Part shown: piece after piece, positions 1-5,550 of the stretch
How positions within the stretch are numbered: the stretch's first letter is position 1
Layout of the letters: each line of letters opens with the position of its first letter
Source: CAZFQG01 sp964520785
Lineage (GTDB): Bacteria > Planctomycetota > Planctomycetia > Pirellulales > Thermoguttaceae
Length of the DNA: 6,622 nucleotides
Assembly (NCBI GenBank): GCA_964520785.1
Contig: CAZFQG010000265.1
Coordinates: forward strand, 1 to 6,622
Direction: 5' to 3'
Made by a program: the position numbers and the translations under genes
The notes under the pieces: model-generated
What the model was told of the DNA's origin: nothing
The model's database searches: none
Seen by the model: only the letters and a program-made list of their open reading frames with translations

Positions 1-348
1 CGAGACCTGATCGACTTGAACCGGCAACTCGATTTCTGGAATCTGCTGGGCATTCCCCTGTACGTGAAACTGACGGCCCCAAGCAGTTTGACGGACGATC
101 CTCAGGCACGCCGGAAGTCGGTGCCCCTGAGCGCGGCGGATTCCCCCGAGACTCAGGCCTCTTTCGCAAAACGCTGGGTTGGCCTCCTGACGGCGCGTTT
201 GGCCGTCCACGGGATACTGTGGAACCAGTTGTTCGATTCCGCGCCGCACGATTTTGCCAATGGGGGTCTTTTTGACCACGAGGGACGACCGAAGCCCATT
301 TTGGATGTGCTTACCGAGCTGCGCACCACCCACATGAGCAAGAAATGA
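1..348 (+). CDS. C-terminal end of a glycoside-hydrolase-like protein (partial, 5' cut by window)
   Basis: The frame is open from base 1 (R-D-L-I-D-L-N...), so this is the last 115 codons of a longer gene; the true start lies outside the window. The closing segment, with HGILWNQLFDSAPHDF and then GLFDHEGRPKPILDVLTELR, resembles the end of (beta/alpha)8 glycoside hydrolases such as GH10 xylanases, where a last barrel strand with a Trp is followed by a 'GLFD..GRPKP.L..L' helix. The catalytic glutamates would lie upstream, so neither activity nor substrate can be judged. No signal peptide can be assessed. The TGA stop overlaps the ATG of the next gene (ATGA), which implies translational coupling with a glycosyltransferase and a role in making or trimming the same glycan. 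The family call rests on a short tail. It could be another clan-A hydrolase or a non-catalytic relative. Confidence 0.55.
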   Translation, partial: RDLIDLNRQLDFWNLLGIPLYVKLTAPSSLTDDPQARRKSVPLSAADSPETQASFAKRWVGLLTARLAVHGILWNQLFDSAPHDFANGGLFDHEGRPKPILDVLTELRTTHMSKK

Positions 349-1349
349 AGTTGATCGTTCAGATTCCTTGCTTAAATGAAGAAACGACACTACCGGAGAC
401 CGTGGCCGGAATCCCCAGGGTGATTCCGGGCGTAGACTCGGTGGAAATCCTGGTGATCGACGATGGTTCAACGGATCGGACGGTGGAAGTCGCGAAGGAA
501 CTGGGCGTGGAACACATCGTCCGCTTTTCCGGTAATCGGGGTCTGGGACATGCGTTCGCGGCCGGTCTGGACCGTTGCGTGTCCCTCGGCGCAGATGTCA
601 TAGTTAATACGGATGGAGATAACCAATACTTTGGTGGGGATATTCCCCGTTTGATTCAGCCGATCTTGGACGGCACGGCGGATATGGTTATAGGGGACCG
701 CAATCCCGCGGAGATTGCCCATTTTTCTCCACTAAAGCGATTTCTGCAGAAGTTGGGTAGTTATATCGTCAGCCGGTTAGCCGGAATCGAGGTAGCAGAC
801 GTAGCCAGTGGGTTTCGCGCCTACTCGAGGGACGCGGCGATGCGGTTAACGTGTTCGACCGACTTCGACCACACCGTCGACCATACCATTCAGGCCGGAC
901 GTCGCCGGATCATCACCCGAACCGTTCCAATCGCGACGAATACACAACTTCGTGAATCCAGGCTGTTCTCCAGCATTGGAGTCTTCGTCGCGCGGTCGCT
1001 GGGGATTATGCTCCGCGTCTACTCCTCGTACCGCGCGATGCCCATTTTCGCTACCCTGGGTGCGATCTCATGCTTCCTGGGGTTTCTAATTGGACTCCGA
1101 TTCCTCTACATCTTCTTCTTCGACCCGGAGACGGCCGACAAACACATTCAATCCCTCATCCTCGCGGCAATCCTTTCGATCGCGGGGATACAAATCATCT
1201 TGACGGGAGTGATCGCGGATCTCATCAACTCGAACCGGAAGCTGATGGAAGATGTTTCTTATCGGCTGAGGCGACTGGAATGCGGGCGGATTCCGGAAAG
1301 CAGTGAAACGCCCGCGCGGCAAGGCGAAAAGGGCGAGGAATTCCCGTAA
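345..1349 (+). CDS. Family 2 glycosyltransferase (DPM1/DPG-synthase-like) with C-terminal membrane anchor
   Basis: This 334-residue protein probably transfers a sugar from a nucleotide-sugar donor to a lipid-phosphate or glycan acceptor on the cytoplasmic face of the membrane. The GT-A fold shows at residues 3-14 (IVQIPCLNEETT), DDGSTD at 39-44, the DxD metal/nucleotide motif in NTDGDNQY at 88-95 (D90, D92), and VIGDRN at 115-120. A 'DVASGFRAYSRDAA' acceptor-loop motif lies at about 152-165. Two hydrophobic helices follow, at about 232-258 and 268-293, and then a short basic/acidic tail. This matches the dolichol- or polyprenyl-phosphate mannosyltransferase-like branch. The ATG overlaps the upstream stop by four bases and has no strong Shine-Dalgarno site, so translation is probably coupled. 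Donor and acceptor cannot be read from sequence. The family call is firm and the exact substrate is unknown. Confidence 0.93.
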   Translation: MKLIVQIPCLNEETTLPETVAGIPRVIPGVDSVEILVIDDGSTDRTVEVAKELGVEHIVRFSGNRGLGHAFAAGLDRCVSLGADVIVNTDGDNQYFGGDIPRLIQPILDGTADMVIGDRNPAEIAHFSPLKRFLQKLGSYIVSRLAGIEVADVASGFRAYSRDAAMRLTCSTDFDHTVDHTIQAGRRRIITRTVPIATNTQLRESRLFSSIGVFVARSLGIMLRVYSSYRAMPIFATLGAISCFLGFLIGLRFLYIFFFDPETADKHIQSLILAAILSIAGIQIILTGVIADLINSNRKLMEDVSYRLRRLECGRIPESSETPARQGEKGEEFP

Positions 1350-1442
1350 ACCGCCGGTGGACCAGTTCGCGCCGAGGGGTGTCGTACCAGCTTTCCCGTG
1401 GGTACTGTATGACGCATCCGCCGTTAGTGTTCTACTGATAAG

Positions 1443-1452
1443 GACTTAAGTC
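1443..1452. repeat. Perfect 10-bp palindrome GACTTAAGTC upstream of the ferritin promoter
   Basis: The sequence GACTTAAGTC equals its own reverse complement and lies about 70 bp upstream of the -35 box of the ferritin promoter. It could be a dimeric regulator site, but it is short, occurs once, and does not resemble a Fur box. Chance is a real alternative. Confidence 0.3.
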
Positions 1453-1520
1453 ACCGTTCAGCTCTCGGTGTTGCCTTAGCAATCGGCGGGAGGGATCATT
1501 TACCGTCGAGACGCAAAGCA

Positions 1521-1549
1521 TTTACGCCTTGGCTAGAAAGTCGTATGAT
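1521..1549 (+). promoter_or_regulatory. Sigma70-like promoter for the ferritin gene
   Basis: A -35 hexamer TTTACG (1521-1526, four of six consensus bases) is separated by exactly 17 bp from a -10 hexamer TATGAT (1544-1549, five of six). Transcription would start near 1556, giving a leader of about 113 nt. It is the best promoter match in the gap. ATTTAC occurs at 1498 and again at 1520, 22 bp apart (two helical turns), which could be coincidence or a regulator site overlapping the -35 box. Confidence 0.55.
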
Positions 1550-1654
1550 TCCTGGAACGCCCGGCGAGGGCCACTGCGGGCTCCCGAGCTACCGGCCGTT
1601 CGAGTTTTTCGGGCTGCGTGTTTTTCGACTATCGGGAATACAGCCTACTAGAGG

Positions 1655-1661
1655 AAAGGAG
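1655..1661 (+). promoter_or_regulatory. Ribosome binding site that fixes the ferritin start
   Basis: AAAGGAG sits 7 nt before the ATG at 1669. The reading frame is open further upstream (a GTG at 1618), but only the 1669 start has a Shine-Dalgarno site. It also gives a protein whose iron-ligand numbering equals that of E. coli FtnA. Confidence 0.9.
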
Positions 1662-1668
1662 CTTTTTT

Positions 1669-2178
1669 ATGTTAAGCGCGAAAATGGAAGAGGCTTTGAA
1701 TGCCCAGATCAACGCGGAGGGATTCTCCGCGTACCTCTATCTTTCGATGTCGGCATACGCCGAGTCCCTCAACATGAGTGGTTTTGCCAACTGGTTTCGA
1801 ATCCAAAGCCAGGAGGAGCAATTCCACATGATGAAGATATTCGACTACGTCGCGGAGCGTGGCGGTCGCGTGCGTCTGGAGAAGATCGAGACGCCTCAGG
1901 TTGAATGGGATTCGTTACTGAAAGCATTCGAGGATACGCTGGAGCACGAGAAGTACATCTCGGACCGAATCAATAAACTGGTCGATTTGGCAATCCAAGA
2001 GAGCGACCACGCGACCAACGCTTTCTTACAGTGGTTCGTCACGGAACAGGTCGAAGAGGAGTCAACCGCGGACGGGATTCTTCAGAAGCTGCGGCTGATG
2101 AAAGACGCTCCCGGGGCGCTGTTCATGATGGACCAGGAATTGGGCCGTCGGGCCTACACTCCGCCGCCGGCCGCGTAA
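1669..2178 (+). CDS. ftnA: Bacterial non-heme ferritin (FtnA type)
   Basis: This 169-residue cytoplasmic iron-storage protein is of usual length for the family. Such ferritins form a 24-subunit shell that oxidises Fe(II) at a di-iron centre and stores it as a ferric mineral. Counting from the chosen ATG, the ligands fall at the E. coli FtnA positions: E17, E50 and H53 (in EEQFH), E94, then E126, Q127, E129 and E130 (in TEQVEEE). Y24, a conserved tyrosine beside the site, is also present. The four long helices span about 6-35, 39-66, 82-110 and 113-145, and the tail ends in PPPAA. There is no heme-ligand Met of the bacterioferritin type that I can place, which favours Ftn over Bfr. The gene has its own promoter and a downstream terminator, so it appears monocistronic. 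I see no obvious Fur box. Confidence 0.96.
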   Translation: MLSAKMEEALNAQINAEGFSAYLYLSMSAYAESLNMSGFANWFRIQSQEEQFHMMKIFDYVAERGGRVRLEKIETPQVEWDSLLKAFEDTLEHEKYISDRINKLVDLAIQESDHATNAFLQWFVTEQVEEESTADGILQKLRLMKDAPGALFMMDQELGRRAYTPPPAA

Positions 2179-2209
2179 CAGCATCGCGGAAATCTCGATA
2201 AGGACCTTT

Positions 2210-2247
2210 GCCCCGGTCGCACTCCCCCGTCCGGGGCTTTCCGTTTC
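2210..2247 (+). terminator. Intrinsic terminator after the ferritin gene
   Basis: GCCCCGG (2210-2216) pairs perfectly with CCGGGGC (2231-2237) around a 14-nt loop and is followed by TTTCCGTTTCT. It lies 31 nt past the ferritin stop. The T-tract is broken by CCG, so termination may be moderate. On the opposite strand the stem has no good T-tract, so it is unlikely to end the leftward operon efficiently. Confidence 0.75.
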
Positions 2248-2250
2248 TAG

Positions 2251-2280
2251 TTCGCCGCTAATTCGCCGCTAATTCGCCGC
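2251..2280. repeat. 11-bp tandem repeat, about 2.7 copies
   Basis: The unit TTCGCCGCTAA occurs perfectly at 2251-2261 and 2262-2272, then partially (TTCGCCGC) at 2273-2280. It lies in the convergent gap between the ferritin gene and the endonuclease V fusion gene. It is probably a slippage-type microsatellite and shows no coding role. Confidence 0.85.
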
Positions 2281-2294
2281 CGTCCAACCGGCCG

Positions 2295-2316
2295 CGGCGG
2301 TCGACCAGGTCCGCCG
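2295..2316. repeat. GC-rich inverted repeat near the end of the leftward operon
   Basis: CGGCGG (2295-2300) pairs with CCGCCG (2311-2316) across a 10-nt loop, followed on the + strand by TCTTT. It could back up the ferritin terminator or, as a hairpin alone, affect the 3' end of the leftward transcript, which ends only 14 nt away. The leftward strand has no T-tract here, so an intrinsic terminator for that operon is not evident. Confidence 0.35.
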
Positions 2317-2329
2317 TCTTTACCGACCG

Positions 2330-3352
2330 TCAGCCGGCCGCTTTTCTCGCGAGATTCCGGCTGAGACGGTCGGCCCAATAGATCGGCTCCGGGAGTCGTC
2401 GGCCCAGGAGAACGCGTTGCACCGCGATTTCACAAAAGGGAACGTCGACCCGGTGTCCCGGAGAAACGTAAATCACCCGGCGGCTCCCGGGGGACGGCCG
2501 TATCGCCCGGCCGATTTCCCTCCCTTGCGAAAAAACGGGGCGTGATTCGCGGGGTTCAATACCTCTTAAGTCGGTCGATCCGCAAAGGAGCTTTTTCGTC
2601 ACGCCGATAGTCGGCAGATCAAAAAGGACGCCCAGGTGGGTAGCGATGCCGGCGTGGCGTTGGTGAAGCATTCCACTCCCATCGACGAGAACCAGTGGTG
2701 CTTGGTGCCCGGCCGACGCCACTTTTTCCATCAATCCGATGAGCAGAGGCAGCTCGCGAAAAGCCAGATAGCTGGTAATATAAGGGAAGGGGGCCTCGCC
2801 CTCATGAACCAATCGCCGAAGCACTTGCCCCGTCGAGAGATCGAATTCCACATACGCGGCCACTCCCCGCGTCGCCTCGCGGTACGATACGTCGACGGCG
2901 GCAACGATCCTCGGAACGCGTCGCCGACGCGAAAGTCTGGCCAGTGAAGTCAAATCGCGCTGGATTGACGCAAGCCTCGCCAGAGGTCGGAACGTCGTGA
3001 AATCGGTAAAACGCGCCTTGGTGAGATCGACGCGACCCTCGACGACATCAACCCCTTCTTCGACGAGCAGTCGCAATTTGGTTTCCCAGGTTCCGGCTAT
3101 GTATGCTCCCGGCGTCCCGTCGACCCGGACGACCCGATGGCAAAGGCAGCCCGGGAAGTGGCGGTGGTGCATCGCATAGTGGCCCACCCAGCGTGCCGCG
3201 ACGGGATCACCCAAGGCGGAGGCAAGAGTCCCGAAGGTCGTCACCCGCCCCGCGGGAATCTGCTCCAGCAATCCCTGCAGGGCCGTATCGAGATGCAGGC
3301 AACGAGCCACTTCGGGAGAATTAAGGAGCAACTCGGCGGATAGGCGATCCAT
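2330..3352 (-). CDS. nfi: Fused O6-alkylguanine-DNA alkyltransferase domain and endonuclease V
   Basis: A 340-residue two-domain DNA repair protein. Residues about 22-103 are the DNA-binding/active-site domain of Ogt/MGMT, without the usual N-terminal domain. A helix-turn-helix (IPAGRVTTFGTLA, 32-44) is followed by arginine finger R54, active-site CHRV with Cys71, and E99 matching the Glu of the Cys-His-Glu relay. Human MGMT spacing R128-C145 is kept (R54-C71). The usual PCHR is LCHR, and human Asn137 is His63. Residues about 125-335 are endonuclease V, which nicks DNA 3' of deoxyinosine. Likely metal ligands are D154 (VDVSY), E200 (LAFRE) and D224 (VDGSG), with Y191 as wedge tyrosine, H230 and K253. 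Their spacing fits Thermotoga EndoV (D43-E89, Y80-E89, D110-H116, D110-K139) as I remember it. It follows the YhaM-like gene by 39 nt. The ATG has no Shine-Dalgarno site, and an out-of-frame ATG overlaps it upstream. Confidence 0.92.
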   Translation of the reverse strand: MDRLSAELLLNSPEVARCLHLDTALQGLLEQIPAGRVTTFGTLASALGDPVAARWVGHYAMHHRHFPGCLCHRVVRVDGTPGAYIAGTWETKLRLLVEEGVDVVEGRVDLTKARFTDFTTFRPLARLASIQRDLTSLARLSRRRRVPRIVAAVDVSYREATRGVAAYVEFDLSTGQVLRRLVHEGEAPFPYITSYLAFRELPLLIGLMEKVASAGHQAPLVLVDGSGMLHQRHAGIATHLGVLFDLPTIGVTKKLLCGSTDLRGIEPRESRPVFSQGREIGRAIRPSPGSRRVIYVSPGHRVDVPFCEIAVQRVLLGRRLPEPIYWADRLSRNLARKAAG

Positions 3353-3391
3353 GGTACCATCGACCGGTTAATGTCAAGAATCCCGACGGGA

Positions 3392-4378
3392 CTAATCCAC
3401 GCCGTCGTCCTTCTTCGGCTTCCCTTTGAAGAGCTTTCGCTGCAAGTTGGGATTGTAGACGGTCCAACTGCTTTGATGGTTCGGATCATCCTGCATGTGT
3501 TGATGGAACTGGGCGATCTTCGCGTCCATGTTGTCCAGGAACGCTAGCGTGACGGCCTCGAGAGTCATGGGAAGCTTGGGACTGCCGAACTCGTATTGCC
3601 CGTGGTGGCTGATCACGATGTGTTTCAGTCGCAGCAGCTTTTCCTGGTCGAGCGGCTCCCCGGAAAGCTTCTCGGCCTCCTCGACTTTGTCCTCGAGTAC
3701 CCGCACTCCCATGACGAGGTGCCCGATTAACTGTCCTTCATCCGTATAACCGATCTCGCGGTCATAGTCCAACTCGTCGACCTTGCTTATGTCGTGGACC
3801 AGTGCACCGACTACCAGAAGATCACGATCGATCATCGGGTAACACGGAGAGATTCTCGAAGCCACGTCCATGAGAGTAACCACGTGTTCGAGCAGCCCGC
3901 CGGGATAGGCGTGATGGGTCTTCAGGCCGGCCGGAGCCAGGCATAAACGTTCCATCAAGTTCTCATCCATCAAATAGCATTCCGCCAACGTGGCAAGACC
4001 CGGATCCGTAACGGTTTGCAGCAACTCGCGCATTCTCCCCAGGAGCTTGTCCACCGCGACCGCCGGGAGCATTACGAAGTCCTCGGATTGTATCTCCGCC
4101 GGATCAACCTTGACAAGTTTGGTGGCGATCAACTGCATTGCTCCCTGGAAGAGCTGTGCCGTCCCCTCCACGCGGACATAGTCGCCGTTTTCGAAAGCCT
4201 GGTAGACGGCATCTCCGGCATTCCACAACCGTCCGGTAATCCGGCCGGTCCGGTCGAAAAGCTCGAACTGAAGGTATAGATTGCCGTTACGATTCGGGCG
4301 GAGTTGCTTTCCGGTCGCGACGTAGACCTCGTTGACGGCTTCCTGATCGCACAGTTGATTGACGTAACGGCGAGACAT
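3392..4378 (-). CDS. yhaM: YhaM-like 3'-5' exonuclease (OB-fold plus HD domain)
   Basis: A 328-residue cytoplasmic enzyme of the YhaM/CBF1 family, metal-dependent 3'-5' exonucleases that act on RNA and, in Bacillus, also on single-stranded DNA. Residues about 12-95 form an OB-fold nucleic-acid-binding domain (LYLQFELFDRTGRITGRLW). Residues about 150-290 form an HD phosphohydrolase domain: HHAYPGGLLEH (155-165), VHDISK (194-199, with H195-D196), H220, ISHHGQYEFG (256-265) and LDNMDAK (281-287). Length is close to the Bacillus protein (about 314). The ATG at 4378 is chosen because it begins with the family-typical MSRRYVNQL, has GGAAG eight bases upstream, and lies about 36 nt after a predicted transcription start. 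An in-frame GTG at 4411 lacks these supports. It is first in a two-gene unit with the alkyltransferase-EndoV fusion. The C-terminus is lysine-rich (KGKPKKDDGVD). Confidence 0.93.
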   Translation of the reverse strand: MSRRYVNQLCDQEAVNEVYVATGKQLRPNRNGNLYLQFELFDRTGRITGRLWNAGDAVYQAFENGDYVRVEGTAQLFQGAMQLIATKLVKVDPAEIQSEDFVMLPAVAVDKLLGRMRELLQTVTDPGLATLAECYLMDENLMERLCLAPAGLKTHHAYPGGLLEHVVTLMDVASRISPCYPMIDRDLLVVGALVHDISKVDELDYDREIGYTDEGQLIGHLVMGVRVLEDKVEEAEKLSGEPLDQEKLLRLKHIVISHHGQYEFGSPKLPMTLEAVTLAFLDNMDAKIAQFHQHMQDDPNHQSSWTVYNPNLQRKLFKGKPKKDDGVD

Positions 4379-4386
4379 TGGATATG

Positions 4387-4391
4387 CTTCC
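4387..4391 (-). promoter_or_regulatory. Shine-Dalgarno-like site that decides the YhaM start
   Basis: On the minus strand GGAAG lies 8 nt before the ATG at 4378. It is imperfect but well placed, and it supports this ATG over the in-frame GTG at 4411. Confidence 0.55.
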
Positions 4392-4420
4392 ACGGGGCGT
4401 ATTCCGGGCACAAAACCCGT

Positions 4421-4449
4421 ATATTAACGAATCGTGTCTCTTTGGACAA
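4421..4449 (-). promoter_or_regulatory. Sigma70-like promoter for the yhaM / AGT-EndoV unit
   Basis: Read on the minus strand, TTGTCC (4449-4444, four of six consensus bases) and TAATAT (4426-4421, four of six) are 17 bp apart. Transcription would begin near 4414, giving a short leader before the ATG at 4378. The 39-nt gap before the second gene has no complete promoter, so this one probably serves both genes. Confidence 0.5.
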
Positions 4450-4571
4450 CCAGGCCGGTTGGTTCAGGAGGGGGATCGTCCTTTTGCAAGACCTTGGGGG
4501 CAGTGGTTCGTCTCTTTCGCAAAATCGGCGCAACCGGGGGCCTCCATGGGGACTTCCTTCCGGATGCTGCG

Positions 4572-4598
4572 CGAAGATTTACCGTCTGGGTAAATTCG
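4572..4598. repeat. Inverted repeat (hairpin) in the divergent gap
   Basis: ATTTACC (4577-4583) pairs perfectly with GGTAAAT (4589-4595) around a GTCTG loop. The stem can extend with CGA (4572-4574) and TCG (4596-4598) if AG (4575-4576) is bulged. No T-tract follows, so it is not a standard terminator. It could be a regulator site or an RNA hairpin. Confidence 0.5.
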
Positions 4599-4679
4599 TC
4601 CGATACCGGAAGAGGGATCGAAGTCACTGCGATCCTCTCGAACGTCGGCGGGAGCGAACGCGACGGTCACTCGCGTTTG

Positions 4680-4691
4680 AGCCCGCGGGCT
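4680..4691. repeat. Perfect 12-bp palindrome AGCCCGCGGGCT
   Basis: AGCCCGCGGGCT is its own reverse complement and lies about 125 bp upstream of the RNase H-like gene. It has no loop for an RNA hairpin at full pairing, so a dimeric protein site is the more natural reading. In GC-rich DNA chance is also possible. Confidence 0.45.
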
Positions 4692-4814
4692 TCTCCTTGG
4701 ATACCAACGGCGATGCCCGTTTGATGCTTCCGAAACACAAAAGCCGGCCATTATTCCCAGACTTGGTAGTCGTAAGGGTTATTCCAGCTTCGTGAGCTTT
4801 CTCAAATCGTACAG

Positions 4815-5483
4815 ATGGACCAACCGATGAAGACCTCCGTACCTCAATACCGCCTTTTTTCCGTCGCGGACAGCGAGAACCGGCCCGGTTACTGGCGATT
4901 CCGTTTCTGCGTCGAGGATGGGAGAGTCATACTGGACACGGAAGACTTGGAACCGCGGATCCGAGGCGCCAGGCTCGAGTTGCTGACCTTGGTCCGCGCG
5001 CTGGAATCGCTCGACCACCCCGCGAACATCACGCTGGCCACCGGAAGCCGCTATATTCGGGAGGGACTCCGTTTCGGAATTCCCGAATGGCGGAAGAACG
5101 GCTGGCGATGGGAGTGTTTCGGCCGGATGATTCCGGTCCGTAACGGAGATCTATGGCAGCGAGTGGACCGAGCGCTGGCAATCCACCGCGTTTCGTGCGA
5201 GCCGCGTACCGAAAGAAACGGGTTTTCGTTGGAACGTTTCGCAGATCGGCAATTCTCCGCTTCGCGATTACCACGCCCCATGGTCCAAGACCGTTCGCGG
5301 AAACGGGGCAAGTTCGGCCGTCGGACCGCCGGTCTGGCGGACTGGTTCATTTCAATGCTTCGGACTCGGATCACCGGCCAACACGGATTCCTGAACCGGT
5401 CGGCAACATGGTTCGGGTGGTCTGCATCGAGAATGCCTTCGGGCGCGATGCGGCTGCATTGGAGACAGGCATGTCAGGAATAG
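4815..5483 (+). CDS. RNase H-fold protein lacking most catalytic residues, with unrecognised C-terminal third
   Basis: Residues about 12-130 of this 222-residue frame follow E. coli RNase HI: RLELLTLVRALESL (53-66), LATGSRYIREGL (74-85), EWRKNGW (91-97), NGDLWQRVDRAL (110-121) and H124-R-V. Of the four catalytic acids only E48 is kept (E55). D70 is Gly77 (LSTDSQYV becomes LATGSRYI), the D10 position appears to be Val17, and the His124-Asp134 segment is absent, so RNA-DNA hybrid cleavage is unlikely. I remember similar stripped RNase H-like proteins in planctomycetes; their function is unknown to me. After about residue 130 the frame is rich in Arg, Ser and Trp and shows no domain. A frameshift or sequence error near 5200-5230 is possible, as the next frame stays open to 5515. 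The start is uncertain: ATG 4815 or ATG 4827, neither with a good Shine-Dalgarno site. Confidence 0.75.
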   Translation: MDQPMKTSVPQYRLFSVADSENRPGYWRFRFCVEDGRVILDTEDLEPRIRGARLELLTLVRALESLDHPANITLATGSRYIREGLRFGIPEWRKNGWRWECFGRMIPVRNGDLWQRVDRALAIHRVSCEPRTERNGFSLERFADRQFSASRLPRPMVQDRSRKRGKFGRRTAGLADWFISMLRTRITGQHGFLNRSATWFGWSASRMPSGAMRLHWRQACQE

Positions 5484-5504
5484 GGCAGGAAAAAACATTC
5501 ATTA

Positions 5505-5533
5505 TATCCATTTGATGCTTTTTTTCATACAAT
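5505..5533 (+). promoter_or_regulatory. Possible promoter for glgB
   Basis: An AT-rich patch before glgB contains TACAAT (5528-5533, five of six -10 bases). At 17 bp spacing the upstream hexamer is TATCCA (5505-5510), only three of six. Transcription would begin near 5540, about 80 nt before the GTG. The strong -10 and weak -35 suggest a promoter that needs an activator, if it is real. Confidence 0.35.
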
Positions 5534-5550
5534 GACGGGTTGGTCCAGCC

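Larger units (their letters stand above)
1350..1668. other. Non-coding gap between glycosyltransferase and ferritin genes
   Basis: These 319 bases hold no credible gene. Reading frames here are short or are extensions of the ferritin frame and its shadow. I see no clear intrinsic terminator for the glycosyltransferase: GTACC (1384-1388) can pair with GGTAC (1401-1405), but no T-tract follows. The gap does contain a 10-bp palindrome (1443-1452), a promoter (1521-1549), and a leader of about 113 nt with two copies of GTTTTTCG (1604-1611 and 1620-1627). Confidence 0.7.
4450..4814. other. Divergent intergenic region without a credible gene
   Basis: About 365 bases lie between the leftward promoter and the RNase H-like gene. 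Short open frames of 67-96 codons occur on both strands, but none has a Shine-Dalgarno site or a recognisable domain, and they overlap each other, so I do not call them. The region holds a hairpin (4572-4598) and a 12-bp palindrome (4680-4691). I found no convincing promoter for the rightward gene: TTGATG at 4721 has no -10 partner at the right distance. Confidence 0.6.

Noticed and set aside
1498..1507. 10-mer ATTTACCGTC shared by the ferritin promoter region and the hairpin at 4577-4586
   Set aside because: In a window of this size a number of exact 10-base matches are expected by chance, and one copy overlaps a stem that already explains it.
1618..1668. Upstream GTG (1618) as start of the ferritin gene
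   Set aside because: It has no Shine-Dalgarno site, and it adds 17 residues not expected for a ferritin. The ATG at 1669 has AAAGGAG at ideal distance and gives FtnA-matching ligand numbering.
2251..2280. The 11-bp tandem repeat as a CRISPR or integration element
   Set aside because: The units are directly adjacent without spacers, too short, and only about 2.7 copies. No cas gene, integrase or tRNA is near.
3372..3377. Perfect TTGACA (minus strand) before the AGT-EndoV gene as a promoter
   Set aside because: At 17 bp spacing the -10 position is CCATGG, over the start codon, and no TATAAT-like hexamer lies nearby, so a separate promoter is not supported.
4379..4411. GTG at 4411 as start of the YhaM-like gene
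   Set aside because: It would lie only about 3 nt after the predicted transcription start, and the added residues are not family-like. The ATG at 4378 begins with the expected sequence.
4434..4751. Short open frames of 67-96 codons on both strands in the divergent gap
   Set aside because: They overlap one another, lack ribosome sites and show no domain or hydrophobic pattern, as expected from random open frames in GC-rich DNA.
5519..5525. Seven-T run as an intrinsic terminator of the RNase H-like gene
   Set aside because: No GC-rich stem precedes it. The bases just upstream are AT-rich and do not pair.
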